50,038 nucleotides of DNA from Parcubacteria group bacterium (lineage in GTDB: Bacteria > Patescibacteria > ABY1 > Buchananbacterales > UBA6539): the NCBI GenBank assembly GCA_002687175.1, contig NYZP01000023.1, positions 1 through 50,038 of the forward strand. The letters run 5' to 3'. The notes beneath the pieces were generated by a model that was not told the DNA's origin, searched no databases, and saw only the letters and a program-made list of their open reading frames with translations. Made by a program: the position numbers and the translations under genes. Every line of letters begins with the position of its first letter. Positions within the stretch are counted from its first letter, which is position 1. Of the stretch, positions 32,582 to 39,973 are shown piece after piece.

Positions 32582-32815
32582 CCCAATGCGCGTCGCTCCG
32601 CGACGAATTCAGACGGAACTGGTGCGCCGAAGCGCGCGGATTTGTCACGAACCAAGGGGTTCGTTCCAAACTTTTTGACGAAGGAGCTGATTTCCTTTAA
32701 ATCTGCGGATGATGTCAAAAAGTTGGCTTGCGCCGACCCGAACGAAGTCGCAAAACGCCGTAGCGGAAGCGACACCACATAAGCAGAGATGAAAACGAGG
32801 AGAGGGGTTGTGCGA
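32582..32815. other. GC-rich insert with nested palindromes
   Basis: About 235 bp of clearly higher GC than the flanks. It contains CGTCGC/GCGACG, CGAACC/GGTTCG and an 11-bp inverted repeat AACTTTTTGAC/GTCAAAAAGTT. It starts just where the second zinc-ribbon copy breaks off. Open frames through it have no credible protein features, so I treat it as non-coding. Confidence 0.55.
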
Positions 32816-33056
32816 GACAAAGTTCTCCTTCAACCCCAGGGGCACGACATCTAGGACAATTCATAGGTAGTGTTTCCTTAGGTTTCACCTCATCATCTTT
32901 AGGTTTTGATATTACTCTAAGACACTTTTGACAAAGTTCTCCTTCAACCCCAGGGGCACGACATCTAGGACAATTCATAGGTAGTGCTTCTGAGTCCTCA
33001 TTATCATCAGCTAAATCAAAATTTTCAATACCTCCACTGATTTCTCTGCTTATCAT
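32715..33056 (-). pseudogene. Zinc-ribbon protein gene with internal duplication, 3' end disrupted
   Basis: The first ribbon is CPRCRAPGVEGELCQKC. After a linker (SKPKDDEVKPKETL) the same ribbon restarts, and 57 bp are identical at DNA level (32816-32872 and 32930-32986), a recent duplication. The second ribbon stops at GELC, losing its last Cys pair, where the GC-rich insert begins; the 30 residues after that are translated insert. The intact gene probably encoded repeated zinc ribbons. Confidence 0.6.
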
Positions 33057-33140
33057 ATAATTATATTTATAATTTACTTATTATAATCATATTATATCAA
33101 AAAACTACCTATAATCCCACCATTTCCTCAAATAATCTAT

Positions 33141-33219
33141 TCTCAAACCTAAGTTTTACCCAATTAAGAGTTCTGAACCCTTCGACTTCGCTCAGGGCAG
33201 GCGTGTCCCGTATGCCACC
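33141..33219. repeat. Degenerate direct repeat, copy C with palindromic insert
   Basis: Same start (CTCAAACCTAAGTTTTACCC) and end (GTGTCCCGTATGCCACC) as copies A and B, but split by CCCTTCGACTTCGCTCAGGG, a GC-rich palindrome of the type seen elsewhere in the window. Confidence 0.7.
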
Positions 33220-33245
33220 TGGTAAAACTTTAATTGTAGCCTAAA

Positions 33246-33896
33246 TTATTTTGTCAGCTTAATCGCCTTCTTTTTTATTGTCCGATAACTTAAAACAATA
33301 AAAATAAACACTCCGATACCACCAATGATTTGCAAATTGATTGGCAGCTTAACCGAGTAGGCAAAAATGTAGGCAAATGGCGCCACGCCGATTAGCGTAG
33401 CGAAAAAATAAGACCACCAATTCATCTCGGTAAAAAGACCAAGGGCATAGCTTAGTAAGTCAACTGGTAAGATTGAGCGAAGAAATACCACACTCCAAAA
33501 CAAATTACGTTTGGGAATCATCTTACTCATTCTTTTAATCTGCTCGGTTTTAAAAAGCTTTTTAACAAACCGCTTGCCGCCCCATTGGGCTAAAATAAAA
33601 GCAATCATCCCCCCAATGGTCCAGCCAATAACGCTGGTGGTCGCCGCCCAAAAACTACCCCACAAGGCCACGGCAATTGGCAACAAAGGAAAAGTACTGA
33701 CCGGAGCAATCACCACCGCCACTACAGTTATTAAAACGTAATACATTATGCCGTTTACTCCTTGAAGATATACCATCCCCTCAAAAAAATCAGCATATTT
33801 TAAAGAAAAATACGAACTAAAAATAAAAATAATTATTATCACTAAGATAATAATTGCTTCTTTGCTAAATAACCTTTTCTTTTTTTGAAACATCAT
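33246..33896 (-). CDS. SNARE-associated/DedA-TVP38-like membrane protein
   Basis: 216 residues with about five to six membrane helices. The central motif SVIGWTIGGMIAFILAQW followed by GGKRFVKK, and the FLRSILPVDLLSYALGL segment, fit the VTT/DedA (SNARE-associated Golgi) family, now linked to lipid scrambling and undecaprenyl-phosphate recycling. It is encoded three bases after the amidohydrolase gene; the AGGGG before its ATG lies across the upstream stop, so translation is coupled. Confidence 0.85.
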   Translation of the reverse strand: MMFQKKKRLFSKEAIIILVIIIIFIFSSYFSLKYADFFEGMVYLQGVNGIMYYVLITVVAVVIAPVSTFPLLPIAVALWGSFWAATTSVIGWTIGGMIAFILAQWGGKRFVKKLFKTEQIKRMSKMIPKRNLFWSVVFLRSILPVDLLSYALGLFTEMNWWSYFFATLIGVAPFAYIFAYSVKLPINLQIIGGIGVFIFIVLSYRTIKKKAIKLTK

Positions 33897-33899
33897 CCC

Positions 33900-35342
33900 C
33901 TATTTTTTTAAACGCTTGCGCAGCTTAGTGTGGGATTCTTGTAGGGCGGTCATTAAATTACTTTCATCAATTAAACTGTGAACTCTATTTGATATTATAA
34001 ATTGTCCGTCAATCATTAAGTCCCGAATATTTCTTCCACCATGGGTAATCATGTTTCCAACTAGGCTAACAGGATTACTTTCATTGTATGGCATGAATCC
34101 CCGGTCGCGCAGCTTCCAAAATGACAGATCAGCTTTATAGCCCGGCATAATTTTTCCTAACTTTTCCAGCTTTAAAATATTGGCCGCCTGAGAAGTCATC
34201 ATTTTAAATAGATCTTCATAGTTTACACGGTGGGTGGCATTGTGCATAATCCGTGCTTGCAAGGCTTCAGACAAAAGATCCAAACTATTTTTGGAAATAA
34301 CGCTGTCAGTACCTAAACAAATCTGTTTGTCCGCTTTATATTTTACGAATAAGGGATATTTAAAATTACCACTTTTGTGAAGCTTATTGGAAGTTGGCAA
34401 ATGAACAATGCCAATTTTGTGTTTTTTTACCAGTTTAATTTCTTCATCGGAAAAATGAACGGCGTGAGACAAAATTGTATTGGAATTAGCCAGACCTAAA
34501 TCTACCAAAGCTTCAACGGTTCTCTTACCATATTTCTCTACACACTGCTGAACCCATTCTTCATTTTCCGCACTGTGCAAGGTAAGTAAAACTTTATACT
34601 TTTTAACCAGCTGTTTTATTTTCTTTAATTGATCTGGTGAAGCCCGATGAACATAATGAATTGAAATCGCCGGTTGAGAAAAATAATTTTTTCTTTTTGC
34701 TAAAATTTTGGCCACCATCTCTGGCGAATTTTTTGGGTGGGAATTAGATACTGCTGAAATGGCGTTAATCACCCGTTGCCTAGTTAACTTAGCTGCCTCT
34801 TCAACCGGATCAAAGACTCCGTAATGACTCAAAGTGGTAGTAATGCCATACTTTTGTTCTTCGGTAAAATCGCCAACCGCCCCCAGAAAAAAATCTTGAT
34901 TATTCATCTTAGCCTCCAACTCTGCCATTTTTTTTACCTGATCAACCACATTACCTTTATCTAAAGTCATTGAAGAACGCAAAAGATACATCGGTGGATG
35001 AGCATGGGCATTAATAAACCCGGGGGTGACTACAATACCACTTCTTTTTGAGGCATCGTAAATTAGATCAATCTTATTTATCGGAATGGATTTTTTATTT
35101 ACCGGAAACACCTCTTTAATTTTACCGTCCACAATATAGATGGAACGATTCGCTTGAACTTGAAGTTTATTTTTAGAATCAGTAGTGATGACAAATGTTG
35201 CCCCATGAATTAAGATTCTCTTTACTTTTTTGGGATGACCCAGGGCAGTATACCTACTGCGATTCTTACGCTTGGCATCATAATCAACCTCTTCACTTAA
35301 AATATCAGTGATAGTTTTATTCTTTTTAATATTAGCATTCAT
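33900..35342 (-). CDS. Amidohydrolase (cytosine deaminase/chlorohydrolase/MTA-SAH deaminase family)
   Basis: 480 residues. Metal ligands: HAHPP after GFINA (about residue 115), His in SIHYVHRA, His in LTLHSAENEEW, His in SHAVHFSDEE and Asp in CLGTDSVISKNS. The order and spacing match the amino-group-removing branch of the amidohydrolase superfamily (metal-dependent deaminases of S-adenosylhomocysteine, methylthioadenosine, guanine or cytosine). Exact substrate unclear. N-terminal ~50 residues and the LIDGQFI motif near the C-terminus form the usual beta-sandwich. Confidence 0.85.
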   Translation of the reverse strand: MNANIKKNKTITDILSEEVDYDAKRKNRSRYTALGHPKKVKRILIHGATFVITTDSKNKLQVQANRSIYIVDGKIKEVFPVNKKSIPINKIDLIYDASKRSGIVVTPGFINAHAHPPMYLLRSSMTLDKGNVVDQVKKMAELEAKMNNQDFFLGAVGDFTEEQKYGITTTLSHYGVFDPVEEAAKLTRQRVINAISAVSNSHPKNSPEMVAKILAKRKNYFSQPAISIHYVHRASPDQLKKIKQLVKKYKVLLTLHSAENEEWVQQCVEKYGKRTVEALVDLGLANSNTILSHAVHFSDEEIKLVKKHKIGIVHLPTSNKLHKSGNFKYPLFVKYKADKQICLGTDSVISKNSLDLLSEALQARIMHNATHRVNYEDLFKMMTSQAANILKLEKLGKIMPGYKADLSFWKLRDRGFMPYNESNPVSLVGNMITHGGRNIRDLMIDGQFIISNRVHSLIDESNLMTALQESHTKLRKRLKK

Positions 35343-35368
35343 ATTTTTATATTAACTTAAATTTATGA

Positions 35369-35374
35369 TATAAT
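35369..35374 (+). promoter_or_regulatory. -10 box of leaderless gene at 35381
   Basis: TATAAT, six bases, ATG. The transcription start should coincide with the start codon. Confidence 0.6.
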
Positions 35375-35380
35375 CAATTT

Positions 35381-35542
35381 ATGACTGTTAAATTAAGTGA
35401 CGTAATTCCTAAAGGAGATTTTGTCAAAATCGGTATACTGATAATAATTTCGGTTATTTGCTGGGTTTGGGTTTGGCGGGAATACCAAAAACCCATTATT
35501 CCTCCGGAATGGGAACAACAACTAAAAGCCGAGAACGTCTAA
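35381..35542 (+). CDS. Small single-pass membrane protein
   Basis: 53 residues: a short polar N-terminus, one membrane helix (about 15-32, VKIGILIIISVICWVWVW), then a proline-containing charged tail (YQKPIIPPEWEQQLKAENV). Unknown family. It is like the 56-residue gene at 22299 in size, topology, TATAAT-N6-ATG start and following terminator. Confidence 0.6.
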   Translation: MTVKLSDVIPKGDFVKIGILIIISVICWVWVWREYQKPIIPPEWEQQLKAENV

Positions 35543-35556
35543 ATTATAAAATAAAC

Positions 35557-35587
35557 AAAAAAGATCCCCTGTCTGGGGATGTTTTTT
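35557..35587 (+). terminator. Intrinsic terminator
   Basis: ATCCCC/GGGGAT stem over TGTCT, then GTTTTTT. It ends the 53-residue gene. Confidence 0.85.
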
Positions 35588-35636
35588 AATGGAGCGGGCC
35601 GCCAAAGGCGAGCCTCGCTTCTTAATAAAAATGTAA

Positions 35637-35711
35637 TGGAGCGGGTGACCGGATTCGAACCGGCGATCTCTTCCTTGGCAAGGAAGCATTCTACCACTGA
35701 ACTACACCCGC
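35637..35711 (-). tRNA. tRNA-Gly (anticodon GCC)
   Basis: Acceptor GCGGGTG/CACCCGC, D-loop with GTTCAGTGGTAGAA, anticodon stem CTTCC/GGAAG around TTGCCAA, T-arm GCCGG/CCGGT with TTCGAAT, discriminator T and encoded CCA. Fully formed. A stray 3' fragment (CCCGCTCCA) is 35 bases further downstream at 35590-35598. Confidence 0.97.
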
Positions 35712-35754
35712 TTGGGTAAATTAGTATATTGATTTTAATGAATAGCTTTGTCAT

Positions 35755-35823
35755 GATAGCTTCCTTGATAAGGAAGCATTCGGACCCTGTCCCGATGGAT
35801 ATCGGGGACTGAACTACACCCGC
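35755..35823 (-). pseudogene. tRNA-Gly 5'-half copy 1 (D-loop hairpin insert)
   Basis: Minus strand: GCGGGTGTAGTTCAGT as in the tRNA, then CCCCGATATCCATCGGGA and CAGGGTCC replacing the D-loop GGTA, then GAATGC and the anticodon hairpin GCTTCC/GGAAGC with loop TTATCAA. No T-arm or 3' acceptor strand follows. Confidence 0.8.
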
Positions 35824-35867
35824 AAAATATGAATAAATAAACTAATTGTAACAAATTGCTTAATAAT

Positions 35868-35936
35868 GATGGCTTCCTTAGTAAGGAAGCATTCGGACCC
35901 TGTCCCGATGGATATCGGGGACTGAACTACACCCGC
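35868..35936 (-). pseudogene. tRNA-Gly 5'-half copy 2
   Basis: Same structure as copy 1, exactly 113 bases away. The anticodon loop reads TTACTAA. The stem GCTTCC/GGAAGC is intact. Confidence 0.8.
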
Positions 35937-35980
35937 TGGGGTTTAATAAAATATACAATTGAAATGAATAGATTAAGGAT

Positions 35981-36058
35981 GATAGCTTCCTTGGCAAGTA
36001 AGCATTCGGACCCTGTCCCGATGGCGATCGGGAACTGAACCAACCAAATCATGCCCGC
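35981..36058 (-). pseudogene. tRNA-Gly 5'-half copy 3 (most decayed)
   Basis: Starts 113 bases beyond copy 2. The anticodon loop TTGCCAA is as in the real tRNA but the stem has one mismatch (GCTTAC/GGAAGC). The acceptor side carries about ten extra bases (GCGGGCATGATTTGG). Confidence 0.75.
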
Positions 36059-36105
36059 TTGAGCTACAAAAAACAGTATAGCAAAAATAATAAAAAAATC
36101 AAGTG

Positions 36106-36567
36106 CTAGTTCCTTAGTTGGTATAAAGCAATACCAGCAGCCGTCGCAACGTTCAATGAATCTTTTTTACCCAGCATTGGTATGGTAATTATGTCATCAG
36201 CTAATTCAATGGTACTCTGATTAACACCAGTAAGCTCATTACCAACAATCAAGGCAAGAGGAAATTTTGGCTTAAATTTTGGTAAAGCTTTATTTTTCTC
36301 ACCAGTCTCTAAAACAACAATTTTAACACCTTGCTTCTTTAATTTTTTTATTAAAGTATTGGTCTGTCGTTTTCGCTCCCAATCTATCCACTCCTCTGCT
36401 CCTAAAGCGGTTTTAGAAATTTGATCTCGTGGCGGAAAACCAGTATAACCACAGAGATAAATTTTGGTAACATCAAAAACATCAGCTGTCCGAAACATCG
36501 AACCGACATTGAACAGACTCCTAACATTTTGTATAATTAAATAAATTTCCTTTTTCTTTATTGACAT
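36106..36567 (-). CDS. SpoU/TrmH-family RNA methyltransferase
   Basis: 153 residues, a minimal SPOUT methyltransferase. Motif 1 NVRSLFNVGSMFRTAD (14-29), motif 2 ALIVGNELTGV, motif 3 IPMLGKKDSLNVATAAGIALY. The family puts 2'-O-methyl groups on tRNA or rRNA using S-adenosylmethionine bound in a trefoil knot. It lies between two tRNA clusters, so a tRNA substrate (the size fits TrmL-type wobble methyltransferases) is possible but only suggested by position. Confidence 0.9.
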   Translation of the reverse strand: MSIKKKEIYLIIQNVRSLFNVGSMFRTADVFDVTKIYLCGYTGFPPRDQISKTALGAEEWIDWERKRQTNTLIKKLKKQGVKIVVLETGEKNKALPKFKPKFPLALIVGNELTGVNQSTIELADDIITIPMLGKKDSLNVATAAGIALYQLRN

Positions 36568-36616
36568 ATAGACTTTTTTATCTTAATATAATTAACGATT
36601 GTCGACAAGAATACCT

Positions 36617-36686
36617 GCCCTTTCAGTTAACTCGCCGTAGACAGCTTTGCTGTCGACACGCTGGACTTAAAGATTTAGTTAGATAT
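36617..36686 (+). pseudogene. tRNA-Leu 5'-half copy 1 (degenerate)
   Basis: After a decayed start (TGCCCTTTCAGTTAACT) the D-loop GGTA is replaced by CGCCGTAGACAGC and its complement GCTGTC. Then come GACACGCTGGACTTAAA, as in the tRNA, and GATTTAG in place of TCCAG. Confidence 0.7.
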
Positions 36687-36750
36687 GTTTAATCAAGGTC
36701 AGTAAAGATAGCCGAAGGCAGATATACAAAGCAAAAAAATCAGTAACTAT

Positions 36751-36806
36751 GCCCAGGTGATTGGAACTCGCCGAAGGCGGACACGCTGGACTTAAAGATT
36801 TAGTTA
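36751..36806 (+). pseudogene. tRNA-Leu 5'-half copy 2
   Basis: GCCCAGGTGATTGGAACT, D-loop GGTA replaced by CGCCGAAGGCG, then GACACGCTGGACTTAAA and GATTTAG. It ends five bases before the intact tRNA-Leu. The anticodon hairpin could still form through G-U pairs (CTGGA with TTTAG). Confidence 0.8.
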
Positions 36807-36811
36807 AACAT

Positions 36812-36899
36812 GCCCGGGTGGTGGAACTGGTAGACACGCTGGACTTAAAATCCAGTGGATGTATAATCCGTGCGGGTTCGAGTCCCGCCCCGGGCACCA
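36812..36899 (+). tRNA. tRNA-Leu (anticodon UAA)
   Basis: Acceptor GCCCGGG/CCCGGGC, anticodon stem CTGGA/TCCAG with loop CTTAAAA (UAA), long variable arm, T-arm CGGGTTCGAGTCCCG, encoded CCA. Confidence 0.97.
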
Positions 36900-36917
36900 A
36901 TTAATAACTGTAAATAT

Positions 36918-37486
36918 ATGTCTGAAAAAAACAATGGGGGAAGAGGCTCCGAATACCACGGCCCTGAAGATAAAATTCCTGAAGGTTTGGAAGAAGGTAT
37001 TGATGGCCTTCTTGATAAAGCTAAAACTAGTGAAGCTGGCAAAGAAACCCCGGAAAAAGAAATGACCGAGCTTGAGTTTAAAGTTGACCAAAGGGTTTGG
37101 ATGTTAAGAAATAATAAAGGGAAAAAAGGGTCTATCTAGATTTTGGTTGGACAATAACCGAAATAGATGATGATAAAATTATTGCAACAAAGAAAAATCT
37201 TGGTCCTGAAGGTGGTAGATTTAAAAAAGATAAAACAAGACAAGAGATGATAGATATTCAAAATTTAGAAGGAGATTTTGACATTGACGAAGAAGCGGTT
37301 GAAAAAGAAATTTTATTTTTAGATGAAGATAGAATAGCTAAAAATATTGACTGGAAATCGGCAGTAATAATGGAAAAAGATGGAATAACAGAATACGCTG
37401 AGACGGATAAACGACAATATATGGAAGAGAATCAACGAAGAAGATCGCAACTGGTTAAATTGCTAGAAAAAAATAACCCAACTTAA
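36918..37486 (+). pseudogene. Hypothetical gene split by a frameshift
   Basis: Frame 1 runs from ATG 36918 (MSEKNNGGRG) to TAG at 37137 after RNNKGKKG. From there a -1 frame continues at once as VYLDFGWTITEIDDDKII and stays open to TAA at 37486. The two halves join at the run GGGAAAAAAGGG. Together they would give a ~189-residue acidic protein; the phrase VWMLRNNKGKKG plus DFGWTI looks like one continuous domain. It could be a real frameshift, programmed slippage at the A6 run, or an assembly error. No function recognised. Confidence 0.55.
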
Positions 37487-37566
37487 CAAGTTACTAGAAA
37501 ATTAATAAGTTACAAAAAATAACCTGCTTAAGGTTGTTTTTTTATGCCTAAAAATGTAAGATAAAG

Positions 37567-38604
37567 ATGCTTATGAACGAAGATCAAGAAGAAAATCGAA
37601 TAGTTAATCCCGAGGAGCTAAAAAAAGATGAGGCTTTTGATTTATCTTTGCGACCAAAAAATTTAAAAGAATTTGTTGGCCAACAGAAAATTAAGAATAA
37701 TCTACAAATTTTTATGGACGCTGCCAAGGGTCGTGGTGAACCAATTGAACACGTTTTGCTTTACGGTCCACCCGGTTTAGGTAAAACTTCCTTAGCTCAC
37801 ATTATGGCTTCTGAAATGGGTGTTAACATTAGAGTCACTTCCGGCCCGGCTTTAGAAAGAAGCGGTGACTTGGCCGCCATCTTAACAAACTTGGAAGACG
37901 GCGATATTCTATTTATTGATGAGATCCACCGAATGAATAAAGTGATTGAAGAAATTTTATATCCAGCAATGGAGGATTATGCTTTAGATATTGTTATTGG
38001 TAAGGGACCATCAGCCAGGACTTTAAGACTTGACCTACCACGCTTTACCATTGTCGGAGCGACCACTAAGGTCTCGATGCTTTCTTCTCCTTTTAGAGAT
38101 CGCTTTGGTAATATTTATCATCTCAATTTTTATAACGAGAACGAAATTAGCCAGGTTATAGAAAGGGCAGCCAAAATTCTAAAAATTAATATTGCCCTTG
38201 CCGCCGCTGGAAAAATAGCTGCCCGATCTAGAAAAACTCCCCGTATTGCTAACCGACTTTTAAAAAGAGTTCGTGACTTTGCCCAAATTAAAACTGCCGG
38301 TCTGGTAAACGACGAATCCACCGAAAAAGCTTTAGATATGTTAGATATTGATAAATTTGGACTTGATGAAATTGACCGCATAATTCTAGAAACCATCATT
38401 ACTAAATTTAACGGTGGTCCAGTTGGTTTGAACACTATTGCTGCCGCCACTGGTGAAGATATGGCAACGATTGAAGATGTCTATGAGCCATTTTTGATCC
38501 AAATTGGTTTTCTAAAAAGAACTCCTAAGGGTCGCGTTGCTACTGAAGCGGCCTATGAACATCTTGGTTTAAAAAATTCAAAAAACCAAAATAAACTGTT
38601 ATAA
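37567..38604 (+). CDS. ruvB: Holliday junction branch migration helicase
   Basis: 345 residues. AAA+ Walker A GPPGLGKTS (about 66-74), Walker B LFIDEIH, sensor 1 VGATT, arginine finger region SPFRDRFG, and a C-terminal winged helix (GFLKRTPKGRVATEAAYEHLG), all standard for RuvB. It pumps DNA through Holliday junctions with RuvA and RuvC. Two Mets (37567 and 37573) could start it; a TAAGAT box (37557-37562, with TTGTTT 17 bases upstream) puts transcription start next to them. Confidence 0.96.
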   Translation: MLMNEDQEENRIVNPEELKKDEAFDLSLRPKNLKEFVGQQKIKNNLQIFMDAAKGRGEPIEHVLLYGPPGLGKTSLAHIMASEMGVNIRVTSGPALERSGDLAAILTNLEDGDILFIDEIHRMNKVIEEILYPAMEDYALDIVIGKGPSARTLRLDLPRFTIVGATTKVSMLSSPFRDRFGNIYHLNFYNENEISQVIERAAKILKINIALAAAGKIAARSRKTPRIANRLLKRVRDFAQIKTAGLVNDESTEKALDMLDIDKFGLDEIDRIILETIITKFNGGPVGLNTIAAATGEDMATIEDVYEPFLIQIGFLKRTPKGRVATEAAYEHLGLKNSKNQNKLL

Positions 38605-38614
38605 TAAAATTAGT

Positions 38615-38854
38615 ATGGGTATTCCAATTTCTATTTTCTACTTTATTTATCTAATTTTTGTTTTAATATTTTTGGCATTTACTTTTTTTAACGTTTATCA
38701 TTTAGTCCGTTTTGGTTTTTTAACCATCGGTAATATTGTTATTGTCTGTTTTTATATTGCTATTTCATTTTTAATTTTAGTAATCTCTTGGGGCTACATT
38801 GGTCAAATTGATTGGACCGCAACCATCCCAATTATCCCAACCTTAAACTTTTAG
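38615..38854 (+). CDS. Small membrane protein
   Basis: 79 residues with three hydrophobic stretches (about 3-25, 31-52, 58-77). No family recognised. It lies ten bases after ruvB and just before the bPH-domain gene; a TATAAT box is nine bases before its ATG. Co-expression with the next gene is likely. Confidence 0.65.
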   Translation: MGIPISIFYFIYLIFVLIFLAFTFFNVYHLVRFGFLTIGNIVIVCFYIAISFLILVISWGYIGQIDWTATIPIIPTLNF

Positions 38855-38865
38855 CTAAAAAATAT

Positions 38866-39432
38866 ATGCTAAAATTTCATATTCCCCATCACCTTAAGGG
38901 AGAGAAAATAATTATACTACTTAGACGACATCCATTTATTATTTTAATTAAAATTATTTTTTGGGCTTTCGTCGCTATTTTACCACCTATTTTTTATTTA
39001 ATCTTAGGTGACGAATTAGCAAAAATTTTTTCTAATGAATTACTCTCGCCGTTAGTAGTTTTGTTCACCAGTCTTTGCTATCTTTACATTTGGTTATTTG
39101 CTTTTCACAGTTTTGTTGACTACTACTTAGACGTTTGGATCGTTACCACAGAAAGAATAATTAATATTGAACAAAAAGGTCTTTTTGCCAGAACAGTGTC
39201 CGAACAAAAAATTTACCGTATTCAAGATGTTACTTCGGAACTGAAAGGATTTTTTTCAACCTTACTAGATTTTGGCACCGTTTATATCCAAACCGCGGCC
39301 GAGAAAGAGCGCTTTATTTTTAAACAAGTTCCCGCCCCTTACAAGGTTGCTAGAAAAATTACCAAGATAGTTGAAAAAAATAAAAAATTCCATCGCTTGA
39401 AGGAACAGAAAGACAAAATTACTACTAAATAA
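38866..39432 (+). CDS. Bacterial PH-domain membrane protein
   Basis: 188 residues from the ATG at 38866. The open frame starts upstream at a TTG (38812), but that part overlaps the previous gene. Two membrane helices (about 24-45 and 58-82) are followed by a bPH_2 domain (VDYYLDVWIVTTERIINIEQKGLF split across about 88-112, then IYRIQDVTSE, FGTVYIQTA). Such YdbT-like proteins sit in the membrane with a PH fold in the cytoplasm. Function unknown. Confidence 0.8.
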   Translation: MLKFHIPHHLKGEKIIILLRRHPFIILIKIIFWAFVAILPPIFYLILGDELAKIFSNELLSPLVVLFTSLCYLYIWLFAFHSFVDYYLDVWIVTTERIINIEQKGLFARTVSEQKIYRIQDVTSELKGFFSTLLDFGTVYIQTAAEKERFIFKQVPAPYKVARKITKIVEKNKKFHRLKEQKDKITTK

Positions 39433-39439
39433 AAAGAGT

Positions 39440-39470
39440 AAAAAAATATGGCGCTAGGCCATATTTTTTT
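39440..39470. terminator. Bidirectional terminator
   Basis: ATATGGC/GCCATAT stem, loop GCTAG, with A6 before and T7 after. Confidence 0.85.
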
Positions 39471-39561
39471 GTTTTTATTTTAATTGTGACTAAAAGAACA
39501 AAAATTATATCGCCAATGATTTCAATCTACAAAAAAGTAGCTAAGCTGGCGTTAAAAAATA

Positions 39562-39843
39562 TCAATTACCTATATATCCTTGATTTATAATATTTGTGAC
39601 AAACTGTCCAGGAATGAAAGCTGTTCCTTCCTTTTGAACAATGGTCGCGGCGCTGGAAGTTGGTGTAGCGCCTAAAAAATTGGTTGCCCCGCCTAGGATT
39701 AAACCAACCGCTAAAATAATAAAAAAAGCACTGATCAAACTGGTTACTAGTCCATGATTAGTAATTGCTTTATTCAGAGCTTGTGGCTGGGTGCTGACAC
39801 CAAATAATTTAAGCACGCCATAGCCTGATTGAGTTCTTTGCAT
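39562..39843 (-). CDS. Small membrane protein
   Basis: 93 residues: a soluble N-terminus (about 30), one strong membrane helix (about 34-55, LISAFFIILAVGLILGGATNF) and a polar C-terminal region rich in Thr/Ile. Possibly exported, with the C-terminus outside. No family recognised. Confidence 0.6.
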   Translation of the reverse strand: MQRTQSGYGVLKLFGVSTQPQALNKAITNHGLVTSLISAFFIILAVGLILGGATNFLGATPTSSAATIVQKEGTAFIPGQFVTNIINQGYIGN

Positions 39844-39936
39844 AATTTTTTTTATTTTTGTTTTTAGACAATGTGCAGATAATAAAAGAGAGCTTGTCTC
39901 AACTCTCTAACTACAGTATAGCATGTCTAAATAATT

Positions 39937-39965
39937 TTGTCAAGTTGGAAACATAATGATATCAT
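39937..39965 (+). promoter_or_regulatory. Promoter of the flippase gene
   Basis: TTGTCA (39937-39942), 17-base spacer, TATCAT (39960-39965), eight bases, ATG at 39974. This decides the start: the ATG at 39956 lies inside the promoter. Confidence 0.7.
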
Positions 39966-39973
39966 TCAAATGT

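Larger units (their letters stand above)
25967..33219. mobile_element. Integrated element with large serine recombinase (right boundary uncertain)
   Basis: The segment begins right after the guaB stop. It holds a serine recombinase at one end, about ten small AT-rich genes in one minus-strand operon, a replication-type winged-helix protein and a DUF5681-like protein. The right side has three degenerate direct repeats (31859, 32514, 33141) that may be old attachment junctions; the left junction GGTGGCTAAAGGGA only loosely resembles their GGTGGCATACGGGA. I cannot fix the true right end: it may be near 31860 or 33220. Confidence 0.55.

Noticed and set aside
32497..32845. Minus-strand frames across the GC-rich insert
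   Set aside because: Three frames are open over the same GC-rich segment and repeat B; none has a domain or ribosome site.
36679..37091. Minus-strand frames with a CPGRDSNPHG motif
   Set aside because: They are antisense readings of tRNA-Leu, a well-known source of spurious proteins.
39956..39973. Upstream ATG for the flippase
   Set aside because: It lies between the -35 and -10 boxes of the gene's promoter, so it cannot be in the mRNA.
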